Assembly: GCF_000966265.1 (NCBI RefSeq)
Contig: NZ_LANF01000018.1
Location: forward strand, 99,759 to 163,758
Reading direction: 5' to 3'
Source of the DNA: Palaeococcus ferrophilus DSM 13482
GTDB lineage: Archaea; Methanobacteriota_B; Thermococci; Thermococcales; Thermococcaceae
DNA length: 64,000 nt
The notes under the pieces are model-generated. The model was not told the DNA's origin and ran no database searches. It worked only from the letters and a program-made list of their open reading frames with translations. The position numbers and the translations under genes were made by a program. Shown here piece after piece: positions 1 through 9,110 of the stretch (positions are counted from its first letter, which is position 1; each line of letters begins with the position of its first letter).

Positions 1-1
1 C

Positions 2-352
2 CTGAAGGGCGGCCACCTTGAGAGGCACATCCCGAGGATAAGGGCCTTCTACAAGCCCAAACTCGAGACCATGCTCGAGGCCCTCGATAAGTACATGCCC
101 GAGGGGGTCAGGTGGACCAAGCCGGAGGGAGGAATGTTCGTCTGGATGACCCTCCCTGAGGGAATAGACACAAAGGCCATGTTCGAGAAGGCCGTCTCGA
201 AGGGAGTCGCCTACGTTCCGGGTGAGGCCTTCTTCGCGGACAGGAGTGTCAAGAACACCCTCAGGCTGAACTTCACCTACGTCGAGGACGAGAAGATCGT
301 CGAGGGCATCAGAAGGCTCGCCGAGGTCATAAAGGAAGAGATGAAGGCGTGA
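2..352 (+). CDS. PLP-dependent aminotransferase, C-terminal part (cut by window edge)
   Basis: The frame is open from the first bases of the window, so only the last 116 residues are present. They match the small domain of fold-type I aminotransferases of the archaeal 2-aminoadipate/aromatic group: a GGMFVWMTLPEG segment, then YVPGEAFF and a RLNFTYV motif whose Arg normally binds the substrate alpha-carboxylate. The PLP-binding lysine lies upstream of the window, so substrate specificity cannot be judged. The gene ends 12 bp before the convergent phosphoglycerate mutase gene. The family is well supported; the exact reaction is not. Confidence 0.85.
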   Translation: MKGGHLERHIPRIRAFYKPKLETMLEALDKYMPEGVRWTKPEGGMFVWMTLPEGIDTKAMFEKAVSKGVAYVPGEAFFADRSVKNTLRLNFTYVEDEKIVEGIRRLAEVIKEEMKA

Positions 353-364
353 GCCTCTCCTTTT

Positions 365-1066
365 CTAAATTTTCAGGTCTGGATCGTAGCCTTTCTCGCC
401 GAGGTATCCGAGCCTCTTGAGCCTCCCGTCCACGTAGTCGTAAACGAGGGGTACTCCTGTCGGTATGTTGAGTCTGAGCACCTCCTCCCTGGTCAGCCCT
501 TCAATGTGCATCACTATTGACCGCAAACTGTTGCCGTGGGCCGATACGAGGACGTTGCCCCCGTTGAGGGCCGGGAGGATTCTCTCCCTAAAGAAGGGTA
601 CGGTCCTTGCCGCGGTGTCCTTTAGACTCTCTCCCCCCGGAGGTGCTACGTCATAGCTTCTCCTCCACAGGTGGACTCTTTCCGCCCCAAAAACCTCCCT
701 AGCGCGGTCCTTATTCCAGCCCTGAAGCTTCCCGTAGTAGCGCTCGTTGAGGTGCCAGCTCCTGTAAACGGGCACGACGTTCTTCCCGTCTTCGCCGTGT
801 ATCTCGCCCCACTCGCCCATCCTGCCCTCGTGCACAATCTTCGCAACCCCATGCTTGTTCTTGGCCATTATGAGGGTCGCGGTGCTTATCGCCCTCACGA
901 GCTCGGAGGTGAAGACCACCTCAAACTTCCAGTCCTTCAAAAGCTCCCCCGCTCTAAGCGCCTCATCTATTCCCCTCTCGCTGAGGGGGACGTCCACCCA
1001 TCCTGTGAAGAGGTTAAGTTTGTTCCATAAACTCTCCCCGTGCCTGACCAAAACAAGCCTCGACAA
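365..1066 (-). CDS. gpmA: 2,3-bisphosphoglycerate-dependent-type phosphoglycerate mutase
   Basis: This histidine-phosphatase-fold mutase interconverts 3- and 2-phosphoglycerate. It has the phosphohistidine motif LVRHGES (His9), the GpmA signature NLFTGWVDVPLSERG, an ERYYGKLQGWNK segment and the second catalytic His in SAHGNSLR. At 233 residues it is close to bacterial GpmA length. I chose a TTG start at 1066 because GGTGA sits 7 bases before it; a further in-frame TTG at 1084 has no such site. Thermococcales normally use the unrelated ApgM-type cofactor-independent enzyme, so this gene may be acquired. A related broad-specificity phosphatase role cannot be excluded, but the GpmA-specific segments argue against it. 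Confidence 0.85.
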   Translation of the reverse strand: MSRLVLVRHGESLWNKLNLFTGWVDVPLSERGIDEALRAGELLKDWKFEVVFTSELVRAISTATLIMAKNKHGVAKIVHEGRMGEWGEIHGEDGKNVVPVYRSWHLNERYYGKLQGWNKDRAREVFGAERVHLWRRSYDVAPPGGESLKDTAARTVPFFRERILPALNGGNVLVSAHGNSLRSIVMHIEGLTREEVLRLNIPTGVPLVYDYVDGRLKRLGYLGEKGYDPDLKI

Positions 1067-1130
1067 TTTAGGGTCACCTAACAATTCTTGGGTTCAAACT
1101 TTAAAAAAGTTCCGCGAAAAATAAAGGGCA

Positions 1131-3530
1131 TCAGCGGAGGCCGGCCCGGCCTCCCTTCTTGAGCCTCTTCTCGACGTCCCTGTAGTACTCCATCGTCTTC
1201 TCGTCCACGCTCGGCCCGACCTTCTCGAGGGCCTCCTTGAAGTCCTCCATCGTGACCCTGACCTTCTCTTTGATCTCGTCGAGCCTCGCCCCTGGCTTTA
1301 TGAGGCCGCTCGCTATGGCCCTCCTCATGGCAGTCATGGCCGCTTCCCTTACGACGGCCGCTATGTCCGCTCCGGTGTAGCCCTCCGTCTTCTTTGCGAG
1401 CTCTTCAAGCTTGACATCCTCACCGAGAGGCATCTTTCTCGTGTGGACTTTGAGTATCTCTAGCCTCGCCTTCTCGTCCGGAGCCGGGACGAGGATCAAA
1501 CGGTCAAACCTTCCAGGCCTCAGCAAAGCGGGATCAAGTATGTCCGGCCTGTTCGTGGCCGCTATGACGACAACACCACTGTTCTCCGCTATGCCGTCCA
1601 TCTCCGTGAGGAGCTGGTTGATCAGCCTGTCGGTAACGCGGTTGGTATCGCTTCCCCTCACAGGGGCTATGGCGTCAATCTCATCTATGAACACCACCGT
1701 CGGAGCGGCTTGCCTCGCCTTTCTGAATATCTCGCGGATGTTCTTCTCGCTCTCCCCGACCCACTTGCTCAGCACCTCAGGCCCGCGGATGGCTATGAAG
1801 TTCGCTTCGCTCTCCGTGGCGACGGCCTTAGCGAGGAGCGTCTTACCCGTTCCCGGTGGTCCATAGAGGAGTATCCCCTTTGGCGGGGTTATGCCCATCG
1901 CCATGAAGGCCTCCGGGTACTTGAGGGGCCACTCGACCGCTTCCCTCAGGGCCTCCTTGACGTTCTTTAGACCTCCAACGTCCTCCCAGTGGACGTTGGG
2001 CACCTCCAGGAGTACCTCCCTGAGGGCACTCGGCTCCACCATCTTGAGGGCCTCGTAAAAGTCCCTCTTCGTGACCTTCAGCTCCTCCAGGACTTCCTTG
2101 GGTATCGCCTCTGCCTCGAAGTCAATCTTCTTTTCCTCTATGAGCCTCCTCAGGGATGCCATTGCAGCCTCCCTTGCGAGGGCCGCTAAGTCAGCCCCCA
2201 CGAAACCGTGGGTCTTCTCCGCGAGCTCCTCGAGCAGGTAGTCTATGAGCCTGTGTTTCACCTCGTCGTAGAGTCCCTCGTAGGCCTTCAGGAGGGCCTT
2301 AACCTCGCGCTCGTCTCCCGCGTTCTCAACCTCCCTCATGGCCTTTCCTACGACGTCCCTGAAGCGTTCGTCCCTCTCAAGGCTCTTGAGGGCCCTTATC
2401 ACCTCCCCCTTCCTGAAGTCGGGCTCTATAGGCATTCCCCTCGTGTGTATCTGGAGTATCTCCTTCCTTCCCTGTCTGTCGGGAACGCCAACCTCGAGCT
2501 CCCTGTCAAATCTCCCCGGCCTCCTCAAAGCGGGATCTATAGCGTCGGGCCTGTTAGTGGCTCCAATGACGATGACCTTTCCGCGTCCCTTGAGGCCGTC
2601 CATGAGGGTGAGTAACTGGCTAACAACGCGCTTCTCAACCTCGCCGTGGCTCTCCTCCCTTTTTGGAGCGATTGCGTCAATCTCGTCAATGAAGATTATG
2701 CTCGGCGCGTTCTCTTCTGCCTCCTTGAAGACTTCTCTTAAGCGCTCTTCGCTCTCACCGTAGTACTTGCTCATTATCTCCGGCCCGTTGATGGCTATGA
2801 AGTGGGCGTTCGCCTCGTTGGCCACAGCCTTGGCCAATAGGGTCTTACCGGTTCCCGGCGGTCCGTAGAGGAGCACTCCCTTGGGCGGCTCTATGCCGAG
2901 CTTCTCGAAGAGCTCCGGGTGCTTGAGCGGGAGCTCTATCATCTCCCTGACCTTCTGAATGACGTCCTTGAGGCCGCCTATGTCCTCGTAGGTGACGCCG
3001 ATGGTGGCGGTCTTTTCGACCTCCTTCACGGGCTTCTCGCTTATGTTGAAATCCGTGTAGCTCGTTATCTGGACTATGCCGCTTGGCTGGGTCGCCGTAA
3101 CCACAAAGGTCAGCTCCTGTCCGAGAACGCCCACCTTAATGTAGTCACCCTTGACCACGGGCCTTCCTATGAGCCTGGAGTGGAGCCACTCCACGAAGTC
3201 GCCCCCGAACATGACGGGCTCCGTTGGGGCCAGGACGACTTTCCTGCCTTCCCTGACCTCCCCCTTTCTTACGGTTACCTCCTCACCGAGGCCAACCCCG
3301 GCGTTCTTCCTCATCGTACCGTCCATGCGGATGAGATGGAGCCCTTCGTCCTCGGGGTAGGCGGGCCACGCAACCGCGGCCGTGTTCTTGGTGCCTATGA
3401 TCTCCACGATGTCACCCGACTGTATGCCGAGCTCGCGCATGCTCTTCCTGTCAATCCTCACAATACCCCTGCCAACGTCCCTCTGGTAGGCAGAGGCGAC
3501 CTTAAGTTTGATTTCCTTCTTCTCGGCCAT
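1131..3530 (-). CDS. CDC48/VCP-family AAA+ ATPase
   Basis: A cytosolic hexameric unfoldase of 799 residues. The N-terminal double-psi-barrel region (about 1-190) is followed by two AAA modules, each with Walker A GPPGTGKT (near residues 221 and 557), Walker B FIDEIDAI and conserved arginines (GRFDRE, GRFDRL). A charged helical insertion of about 60 residues lies in the C-terminal part of D1. No intein interrupts it. The start ATG has GGAGGTG upstream. It lies downstream of hsp20 in the same direction but has its own promoter with a Phr-like site. In Pyrococcus furiosus an aaa+ATPase/hsp20 pair is controlled by the heat-shock repressor Phr, and the arrangement here fits that. Confidence 0.95.
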   Translation of the reverse strand: MAEKKEIKLKVASAYQRDVGRGIVRIDRKSMRELGIQSGDIVEIIGTKNTAAVAWPAYPEDEGLHLIRMDGTMRKNAGVGLGEEVTVRKGEVREGRKVVLAPTEPVMFGGDFVEWLHSRLIGRPVVKGDYIKVGVLGQELTFVVTATQPSGIVQITSYTDFNISEKPVKEVEKTATIGVTYEDIGGLKDVIQKVREMIELPLKHPELFEKLGIEPPKGVLLYGPPGTGKTLLAKAVANEANAHFIAINGPEIMSKYYGESEERLREVFKEAEENAPSIIFIDEIDAIAPKREESHGEVEKRVVSQLLTLMDGLKGRGKVIVIGATNRPDAIDPALRRPGRFDRELEVGVPDRQGRKEILQIHTRGMPIEPDFRKGEVIRALKSLERDERFRDVVGKAMREVENAGDEREVKALLKAYEGLYDEVKHRLIDYLLEELAEKTHGFVGADLAALAREAAMASLRRLIEEKKIDFEAEAIPKEVLEELKVTKRDFYEALKMVEPSALREVLLEVPNVHWEDVGGLKNVKEALREAVEWPLKYPEAFMAMGITPPKGILLYGPPGTGKTLLAKAVATESEANFIAIRGPEVLSKWVGESEKNIREIFRKARQAAPTVVFIDEIDAIAPVRGSDTNRVTDRLINQLLTEMDGIAENSGVVVIAATNRPDILDPALLRPGRFDRLILVPAPDEKARLEILKVHTRKMPLGEDVKLEELAKKTEGYTGADIAAVVREAAMTAMRRAIASGLIKPGARLDEIKEKVRVTMEDFKEALEKVGPSVDEKTMEYYRDVEKRLKKGGRAGLR

Positions 3531-3581
3531 ACAACACCACCTCCATTATCGTGATGGCCCTTATTTGATCACGATATTTAG

Positions 3582-3618
3582 TTACCAATTGTAAATAAAA
3601 GACAAAAGGGTTTAAAAA
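3582..3618 (-). promoter_or_regulatory. CDC48 promoter with Phr-like operator
   Basis: On the minus strand TTTTTAAA (3611-3618) is the likely TATA box. About 28 bp downstream is TGGTAA (3582-3587) with TTTA-type flanks (TTTACAATTGGTAACTAAA). The established Phr target has TTTA near -10, TGGTAA at the transcription start and an A-run after it. Spacing and motif fit a repressor covering the start site. The assignment to Phr is by pattern only. Confidence 0.6.
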
Positions 3619-3668
3619 GTTTTGTGTCTTTTAGTGTACATCGGTGACTAAAAAGGAAATAGAAGTGC

Positions 3669-4145
3669 TCACTCGATTTTTATCTCGAAGCCCTCTTCCT
3701 CCTTCTCCTCGGGGTGCTTCTTGGGGAGTCTTATCTCGAGGATGCCGTTCTTGTAGCGGGCCTTGGCCTTCTCCGGGATTACCTCCGTCGGTAGCCTCAC
3801 AACCCTTCTGTAGCCGGAGTAGTAGCGCTCGACCCTTATGGCACCCTCCTTCTCAAGCTCCTTCTCGCGCTTCACCTGAGCCTCTATGTAGAGGGTGTCG
3901 TCCTTAATCCTGAGCTTGATGTCCTTCTTGTCAACACCCGGAAGCTCCGCAGTGACAACTATCTCGTTGCCCTCGTCGAAGATGTCAACGAAGGGCTCCC
4001 TCCACGTTCCCTCTTCTCTCACTGCGGGGCTCCTGTAGCCCCAGAGTCTTGGCCCGCGGAATATCTCACTAAACATCTCGTCAATCTCCTCCTGGAGCTC
4101 CCTCATAATGTCGAAGGGGTCCCAGACGTCCCACCTCCTTCTCAT
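3669..4145 (-). CDS. Small heat shock protein, Hsp20/alpha-crystallin family
   Basis: An ATP-independent holdase of 158 residues that assembles into cytosolic oligomers. After an N-terminal arm (WDVWDPFDIMRELQ) comes an alpha-crystallin domain: FVDIFDEGNEIVVTAELPGVDKKDI, then the GILEIRLPKK strand region. The C-terminus carries an IKI motif of the I-x-I type used for oligomer assembly. GGGGGTGA precedes the ATG. It is transcribed from a heat-shock-type promoter just upstream and is followed by CDC48. This is the expected heat-shock gene pair of Thermococcales. Confidence 0.95.
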   Translation of the reverse strand: MRRRWDVWDPFDIMRELQEEIDEMFSEIFRGPRLWGYRSPAVREEGTWREPFVDIFDEGNEIVVTAELPGVDKKDIKLRIKDDTLYIEAQVKREKELEKEGAIRVERYYSGYRRVVRLPTEVIPEKAKARYKNGILEIRLPKKHPEEKEEEGFEIKIE

Positions 4146-4170
4146 GCTCTCACCCCCTTCGATTTTTTGG

Positions 4171-4206
4171 TTACCAATAGTTACTAAATACGAAATGGTT
4201 TATAAA
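4171..4206 (-). promoter_or_regulatory. hsp20 promoter with Phr-like operator
   Basis: Minus strand: TATA box TTTATAAA (4199-4206), then TTTAGTAAC and TGGTAA (4171-4176) about 28 bp downstream, then an A-run (CCAAAAAA). This matches the established order of the Phr heat-shock operator (TTTA, TGGTAA at the start site, AAAA). Read as a whole, TTGGTTACCAATAGTTACTAAA is nearly palindromic and resembles the sites before CDC48 and UPF0147. Confidence 0.7.
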
Positions 4207-4248
4207 TTTTACTGCGATGCTGACCCCGCGGGCAACAAGAGAAACTGC

Positions 4249-4680
4249 TTATTCCTCCACGATCCTCTTCAGGAGAACCCTCTCACGTTTGTCCAGGGCG
4301 TCGCTTGCGGAAACCACGAACTTCGAGGACTTCATGAGCGCGAGGTCCCTGAGCTTCCCCACGAACCTCAGTGCAGCTTCCGTGCCCTGCTCCACCTTGA
4401 TGTACTCGAAGGCGTCAAAGACTATCACGCTGTTGGGCTGGAGGCTCCTTCGGAGGCTTTCCTCAATGACGTAGAGTCTTGAGGGATGCACGGCCTTCGG
4501 GTGCTCGACCTTGCTTATCCATATGTGCACCTTCTCCCTGGACTCGTCGTTGGGGGGACTTCTCGTTATCCACACGACGTTGCGGTTTAGCCTTGCTATA
4601 CGCTCAGCCACTTCGGGGGTTGTGACAAGGACGTGCTTTTTATCATCCTGCACCCCCCTCCTGTGCAACAATCTGAACAT
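4249..4680 (-). CDS. DUF835 domain-containing protein
   Basis: A 143-residue soluble protein dominated by a DUF835-like domain with the typical segments VIVFDAFEYIKVEQG and RFVGKLRDLALMKSS. This family is common and poorly understood in Thermococcales and is often joined to membrane or sensor modules; here it stands alone. I placed the start at the ATG at 4680, preceded by GGTGA with 5 bases spacing, rather than at the ATG at 4710, which lacks a ribosome site. A TATA-like TTATAA lies near 4765. No function is assigned. Confidence 0.7.
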   Translation of the reverse strand: MFRLLHRRGVQDDKKHVLVTTPEVAERIARLNRNVVWITRSPPNDESREKVHIWISKVEHPKAVHPSRLYVIEESLRRSLQPNSVIVFDAFEYIKVEQGTEAALRFVGKLRDLALMKSSKFVVSASDALDKRERVLLKRIVEE

Positions 4681-4844
4681 AACGCTCACCTGCCCCCGCG
4701 CCCCGTACATTTATGTTACGAGGCATCATCATATTCCGGCAGTAGTATCAAGGTTTGACCTTATAACTTTTTCTCCGGCATCGGGGTAAGATGGTGTGGA
4801 AGAAAAGCAAGTTAAAGGGAAAGTAGGTAAAATCCAAAAGGGGA

Positions 4845-5243
4845 TTACTCCCTCTGGCAGAGTTCGAGGAGGACGCCGTTGACGGCCTTCGGGTGGAGGA
4901 AGGCTATCTTTGCCCCGCCGGCACCGATGCGCGGCTTCTCGTCTATTAACCTGTATCCCGCTTCCTTGAGCTTCGCGAGGTGGGCCTCTATGTCATCAAC
5001 GCCGAGGGCTATGTGGTGTATCCCCTCGCCGCGCTTGGCTATGAACTTTGAGATGGGGGAATCCTCCGAAGTGCCCTCGAGGAGTTCTATCCTGCTCTCC
5101 CCGACGTGGATTATCGCGGTCCTTACCTTCTGGTCCGGGACCTCTTCAATCTCCTCCACCTTGAGGCCGAGGCCCTCCCAGACCTTTATGGCCTCGTCGA
5201 GGTTCTTAACGGCTATACCTACGTGGTCTATCTTCTTCATCAT
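4845..5243 (-). CDS. mce: Methylmalonyl-CoA epimerase
   Basis: A vicinal-oxygen-chelate fold enzyme of 132 residues that interconverts (R)- and (S)-methylmalonyl-CoA. It opens with [15 protein letters not shown], has a central [16 protein letters not shown] and ends with NGVLLELCQ; the His and Glu residues in these segments are the metal ligands of the family. Its ATG overlaps the stop of the MeaB gene (ATGA) and has GGGGGTGA upstream. It sits in the group epimerase, MeaB, B12-binding subunit. The large mutase subunit is not in the window. Confidence 0.92.
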   Translation of the reverse strand: MMKKIDHVGIAVKNLDEAIKVWEGLGLKVEEIEEVPDQKVRTAIIHVGESRIELLEGTSEDSPISKFIAKRGEGIHHIALGVDDIEAHLAKLKEAGYRLIDEKPRIGAGGAKIAFLHPKAVNGVLLELCQRE

Positions 5244-6199
5244 GCTTTCACCCCCAGGGTTTTCTCCATTATGAGTTCGGCGGCCGAATATGGATCAAGG
5301 GAGCGCTCGGCGATCATACCGACGAGCTGGGAGAGCTCCCCCTCCCTGAGCTGGCGGCTGATTCTGGCGCTTATTGAATCCGAGATTATTGTCTTTACCT
5401 CCTCCTCCGCCCTCATAAGGCGTTTCTCCCTGATCTTCCCGCTCTCCTCGAGAAAGGCCCTGTGTTTCTTTATGGCCTCCCAGAGCTCCGGTATGCCTTT
5501 GTTCGTCAGGGCCACGGTGGCCACTATCGGCGGCCTCCAGCCCCTCTTTTCCCACCGCTCCTTCTCGAGGTCGAGGGTGAGCTCGAGCTCGAATATGGCC
5601 CCCTCCGCTCCCTCTTTGTCCGCCTTGTTCACAACAAAAACGTCCGCTATCTCCATGAGGCCAGCTTTGATGGCCTGAACATCGTCACCAAGCCCCGGAA
5701 CGGTCGCGAGGACAACCGTATCGGCTGTTTTCACGATATCAATCTCGATCTGGCCAACTCCAACGGTCTCCACAAAAATCACGTCGCAACCGTAGGCATC
5801 GAGGACTTTTATAGCGTCGTTCGTGGCCTTGGCCAGGCCGCCAAGTGAGCCGCGGGTGGCCATGCTCCTTATGAAGACTCCTGGGTCTGTGGAGTGGCGT
5901 TGCATCCTTATTCTGTCCCCGAGGAGGGCCCCTCCCGTGAAGGGTGACGTGGGGTCTATGGCTATGACCCCGACAACGAGCCCCTCCTTTCTGGCCTCCC
6001 TGATGAGCTTGTCGAGGAGCGTTGACTTCCCGGCTCCGGGGGGGCCGGTTATGCCGACGATGTAGGCTTTTCCGGTGTGCTTGTATATCCTTCTCACGAC
6101 CTCCCGGGCCTTCTCCTCGTCGTTCTCGACGAGGGTTATGAGCCTCGCCACCGCACGTTTGTCCCCCTTAAGCATGCGCTCTACGAGGTCCTCGATCAT
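5240..6199 (-). CDS. meaB: Methylmalonyl-CoA mutase-associated GTPase MeaB (ArgK family)
   Basis: A G3E-family P-loop GTPase of about 319 residues that loads and protects adenosylcobalamin on methylmalonyl-CoA mutase. It shows [13 protein letters not shown] (P-loop), [18 protein letters not shown], the [12 protein letters not shown] region and NKAD. I prefer the ATG at 6199 (TGTGAT spaced four bases before it) to the GTG/ATG at 6208/6205. It overlaps the epimerase and follows the B12-binding subunit by about 56 bp. Older annotations call this family an arginine/ornithine transport ATPase; the neighbours favour MeaB. Confidence 0.92.
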   Translation of the reverse strand: MIEDLVERMLKGDKRAVARLITLVENDEEKAREVVRRIYKHTGKAYIVGITGPPGAGKSTLLDKLIREARKEGLVVGVIAIDPTSPFTGGALLGDRIRMQRHSTDPGVFIRSMATRGSLGGLAKATNDAIKVLDAYGCDVIFVETVGVGQIEIDIVKTADTVVLATVPGLGDDVQAIKAGLMEIADVFVVNKADKEGAEGAIFELELTLDLEKERWEKRGWRPPIVATVALTNKGIPELWEAIKKHRAFLEESGKIREKRLMRAEEEVKTIISDSISARISRQLREGELSQLVGMIAERSLDPYSAAELIMEKTLGVKA

Positions 6200-6255
6200 G
6201 GGCATCACAACTGGATATATTGTCCACCTTTAAGCTTAAGAACTTAATGGAAAAA

Positions 6256-6684
6256 TCAGGAGGAGAACTTCTTGAGCTTCTCCACGTTCTCATCAACGAA
6301 CTTGATTATCTCCTCAATGGGGCTTCCGGGACCGAAGACCTTTGCAACGCCCATTTTTTCGAGCTCCTGAGCGTCGTCGGGCGGGATGATTCCCCCGGCT
6401 ATAACGAGGACGTCCTCGTTGACCTTGAGGTTCTTCTCCTCCAGGAGTTTGAGTATCTTGGGTATCAGAACCATGTGGGCACCGGAGAGTATGCTTATTC
6501 CAAGGACATCAACGTCCTCCTGGATGACGCTCTCCACAATCTGCTCCGGAGTCTGCCGTATGCCGGTGTAAATCACCTCGTAGCCGGCATCGCGGAAGGC
6601 CCTCGCTATGACCTTCGCTCCTCTGTCGTGGCCGTCCAGGCCCGGTTTTGCTATAAGAACCCTAACCTTTGAGCGCTCGACCAT
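6256..6684 (-). CDS. Methylmalonyl-CoA mutase, B12-binding (small) subunit
   Basis: A 142-residue cobalamin-binding domain with the signature GLDGHDRG (DxHxxG, axial His), a GISILSGAH segment and GGIIPPDD. Archaeal mutases are split, with the substrate-binding large subunit encoded apart; it is absent here. ATG 6684 has GGTGAT five bases before it; the in-frame GTG at 6693 is part of that ribosome site. It is the first gene of the methylmalonyl operon, and its promoter region is shared with a divergent HTH gene. Confidence 0.92.
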   Translation of the reverse strand: MVERSKVRVLIAKPGLDGHDRGAKVIARAFRDAGYEVIYTGIRQTPEQIVESVIQEDVDVLGISILSGAHMVLIPKILKLLEEKNLKVNEDVLVIAGGIIPPDDAQELEKMGVAKVFGPGSPIEEIIKFVDENVEKLKKFSS

Positions 6685-6715
6685 CCCTATCACCGCTTTT
6701 ATATCCGTGAAAGTC

Positions 6716-6770
6716 CTTTTAAAGGTTTGTCAAACCTAAAGGGTCCCCTTTACATTGGATATTTTATCCA
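6716..6770. promoter_or_regulatory. Divergent promoter region with three inverted repeats
   Basis: Three perfect inverted repeats lie almost end to end: AGGTTTG-T-CAAACCT (6723-6737), TAAAGGG-TC-CCCTTTA (6737-6752) and TGGATA-TTT-TATCCA (6756-6770). On the minus strand a TATA-like TTTAAAAG (about 6716-6722) for the mutase operon abuts the first. The plus-strand gene has a TATA-like TTTATTTA near 6789. The repeats are placed like operators for the flanking genes. Confidence 0.5.
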
Positions 6771-6829
6771 TTTTTTGCCGGCACAAGTTTTATTTACGGG
6801 TAGGGCTACCACCTTTGAGAGGTGAAAAA

Positions 6830-7429
6830 ATGAGCTGGAAGCGGGGCGCTTACCCGGAGTATGAGCTTGAGGATGTGATTGCTGCTATTTTTGCGCTCAA
6901 AGAAACGAAGGGACGGAAACAGCTGGCAGAGGGACTCGGGCTTGGCGAGGGGAGTGTGAGAACGCTTTTGAAGAAGCTCTCCTCACTGGGCTTGATTGAA
7001 TCGAAGCAGAGGGGACATCACCTGAGTGATAAGGGCGAGAGTGTTCTTGGGGAGCTTGCGGGTAAGTTCTCGGAGCCCGTGCCGGTTAGCCCTGTGGAGG
7101 GAATGCCGTCCCGGGCCCTCAAGATACACGGCCCACCCACCTTCAAAAGCATTGATCTAAGGGACGAGGCCATAAGGGCTGGGGCGAAGGGTGCGATGAT
7201 ACTCCGCGTTAAAGACGGTGAGCCCGTTTTCCCAGAGGACGGGAGGCCCCTGAGGGAAACCCTTCCAGAGCTCGCGGAGGAGCTGATGGGAAAGCTCAAC
7301 CCCTCGGAAGGCGATGCCCTCGTTATCTCCTGGGCCGAAGAGCCCCATGTGGCGGTGAAGAGCGCGATCCACGTCGCGGTGTTTCTGAGGGATGAGGTGC
7401 CGAGGGAGCTTGCGGAGGTGGTAGGATGA
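6830..7429 (+). CDS. Winged-helix transcriptional regulator with DUF4443-like domain
   Basis: A 199-residue protein. Residues 10-75 form a winged helix (IAAIFALKETKGRKQLAEGLGLGEG, then VRTLLKKLSSLGLIESKQRGHHLSDKG). The rest resembles the DUF4443 domain seen after HTH modules in Thermococcales and may bind a small ligand. The start at 6830 follows AGGTGA; an upstream in-frame start at 6755 falls in promoter sequence. Its last codons overlap pyrF (ATGA), so it heads the pyrF/PUA/FAD synthase operon. It also lies divergent from the methylmalonyl operon across three inverted repeats. Confidence 0.75.
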   Translation: MSWKRGAYPEYELEDVIAAIFALKETKGRKQLAEGLGLGEGSVRTLLKKLSSLGLIESKQRGHHLSDKGESVLGELAGKFSEPVPVSPVEGMPSRALKIHGPPTFKSIDLRDEAIRAGAKGAMILRVKDGEPVFPEDGRPLRETLPELAEELMGKLNPSEGDALVISWAEEPHVAVKSAIHVAVFLRDEVPRELAEVVG

Positions 7430-8049
7430 AGCACCTGATCCTGGCCCTCGACGTCTATGAGCGGGAGAGGGCGCTGGAAATAGCGGAGGAAACCCGGGCA
7501 TACCTGTGGGCCATCAAGGTGAACTGGCCCCTCATAATCGGGAGCGGGGCCTCGATAATAGGGGAGCTCAAGGAGCGCACGGGCCTCCCAATAATAGCCG
7601 ACCTGAAGCTGGCGGATATCCCTAACACCAACAGGCTCATAGCGAGGCGAATCTTCGCGGAGGGAGCCGACTATATCATAGCTCACGGCTTCGTTGGGAG
7701 GGACAGCGTGAGGGCGGTGATGGAGGAGGGTGAGACGATAGTGGTGGTTGAGATGAGCCACCCCGGGGCCGGGGAGTTCATTCAGCCCGTAACGGACGAG
7801 CTGATAGCTCTCGCCAACGAACTCCGCCCCTTTGGTGTAATCGCACCCGCAACGAGGCCCGAGCGTATCGCCTACATCCGTTCGAGGCTGGAGGAGGGGA
7901 TTAAAATCCTCACCCCCGGCGTCGGTGCCCAGGGAGGAAGCGCGGGAGAAGCCTTAAAAGCCGGGGCAGACTTCATAATAGTTGGGCGGAGCATCTACGC
8001 GAGTGATAACCCCCGGGAGAGTGCGAGAAAGATAGCGGAGGGGTTGTGA
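7426..8049 (+). CDS. pyrF: Orotidine 5'-phosphate decarboxylase
   Basis: This enzyme converts OMP to UMP, the last step of de novo pyrimidine synthesis. The 207-residue TIM barrel has LALDVYERERALEIAEE at the N-terminus, the catalytic DLKLADIPNTN (Asp-x-Lys-xx-Asp) and the phosphate-binding GADFIIVGRSIY near the end, with TPGVGAQGG before it. It overlaps the regulator gene upstream (ATGA) and the PUA gene downstream (TGATG), so translation is probably coupled. Confidence 0.97.
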   Translation: MKHLILALDVYERERALEIAEETRAYLWAIKVNWPLIIGSGASIIGELKERTGLPIIADLKLADIPNTNRLIARRIFAEGADYIIAHGFVGRDSVRAVMEEGETIVVVEMSHPGAGEFIQPVTDELIALANELRPFGVIAPATRPERIAYIRSRLEEGIKILTPGVGAQGGSAGEALKAGADFIIVGRSIYASDNPRESARKIAEGL

Positions 8050-8564
8050 TGGAGTTCAGGTCAAGGAGGCACCTCAGCAAGAAGGACGTTAAGGGCATAA
8101 TAGCCGAGATGGGCAGACTGTTCGGGGAGGAGGTGGCCTCAAAGCTGATAAAGAAGAAGGACGACGTTGAGATAGCCGAGGTTGACAGAATAACCCAGGT
8201 AATCTTCGTTAACGGAAAGCCGAGGTTCATAAGACGGGAAGGTCTCGTCTTTCCCCTCGTTTCCACGCTGTACGAGCTCTCCAATGAAGAAGACCTGAGA
8301 ACCTGGAAGCGCAGTGTTGTGGTGGATGCAGGGGCCGTTCCCTACGTCCTCGACGGTGCCGACGTGATGGCCCCCGGCATCACCGACGCGGATGAGGGCA
8401 TAGGGGAGGGGGACTTCGTCTTCGTTGTGGAGGAGAACTTCGGGAGGCCCCTGGCCATAGGGATAGCCCTCATGGACGGAAAGAGGATGAAGGAGTCCAA
8501 GAAGGGTAAGGCCGTGAAGAACATCCACCACGCCAAGGACAGGCTGTGGGAGCTCACCGTTTAA
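8049..8564 (+). CDS. PUA domain-containing RNA-binding protein
   Basis: A 171-residue protein of the archaeal pre-PUA/PUA type, related to the MCT-1/Tma20 group. The N-terminal half (RSRRHLSKKDVKGIIAEMGR) is the pre-PUA region. Residues about 85-160 form the PUA fold (VVDAGAVPYVLDGADVMAPGI, then GDFVFVVEENFGRPLAIGIA). It is expected to bind structured RNA, probably in translation or RNA modification. The ATG overlaps the pyrF stop; a GTG one codon earlier is part of the overlap. Confidence 0.85.
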   Translation: MEFRSRRHLSKKDVKGIIAEMGRLFGEEVASKLIKKKDDVEIAEVDRITQVIFVNGKPRFIRREGLVFPLVSTLYELSNEEDLRTWKRSVVVDAGAVPYVLDGADVMAPGITDADEGIGEGDFVFVVEENFGRPLAIGIALMDGKRMKESKKGKAVKNIHHAKDRLWELTV

Positions 8565-8576
8565 CGGGTGATAGGA

Positions 8577-9017
8577 ATGGGAGAGAAGATAAGGGTGCTT
8601 GTGGGAGGGGTGTTTGACCTCCTCCACGTGGGGCATATTCACTTCCTCACGGAAGCGAAAAAGATGGGAGACGAGCTGGTCGTCATAGTGGCCCACGACG
8701 AGACCGTCAAGAGGCTTAAGGGCCGCCCTCCGGTGAACTCTATGGAGGACAGGGCGGAGCTTTTGAGGGCATTAAAGCCTGTGGATGAGGTTTACATCGG
8801 CGCGCCGGAGGAAATAAGCTACGAACTGGTCAGGAAGATAAACCCCGACGTGATAGTCCTCGGACCGGACCAGAACTTCGATATCAACGAGATGAAGGAG
8901 CGCCTCAGGGAGCACGGCATAAACGCGGAGATCATAAAGATACCCTTTCTCTACAGGAGCGACATAGCGAAGACGAGCAAAATAATAGAAAGGATTATTG
9001 AACACTTCTGCAGGTGA
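8577..9017 (+). CDS. ribL: FAD synthase (archaeal RibL-type cytidylyltransferase)
   Basis: A nucleotidyltransferase of 146 residues, predicted to adenylate FMN to FAD as shown for the archaeal RibL family. It has the nucleotide-binding [16 protein letters not shown] (HxGH class), a [16 protein letters not shown] segment and a C-terminal [17 protein letters not shown] that replaces the ISSTxIR-type motif. GGTGAT precedes the ATG at 8577; the in-frame GTG at 8568 is within the ribosome site. It is the last gene of the operon. Glycerol-phosphate cytidylyltransferase is the main alternative. Confidence 0.88.
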   Translation: MGEKIRVLVGGVFDLLHVGHIHFLTEAKKMGDELVVIVAHDETVKRLKGRPPVNSMEDRAELLRALKPVDEVYIGAPEEISYELVRKINPDVIVLGPDQNFDINEMKERLREHGINAEIIKIPFLYRSDIAKTSKIIERIIEHFCR

Positions 9018-9110
9018 TTTTAGGGGGCTTATTCTACCACCTCTTATTCCAGCCCAAACAATAAATGGGGGCGGGGATGATTTTAAGCGGGCTGGTTTGA
9101 AGGGGTTTTA

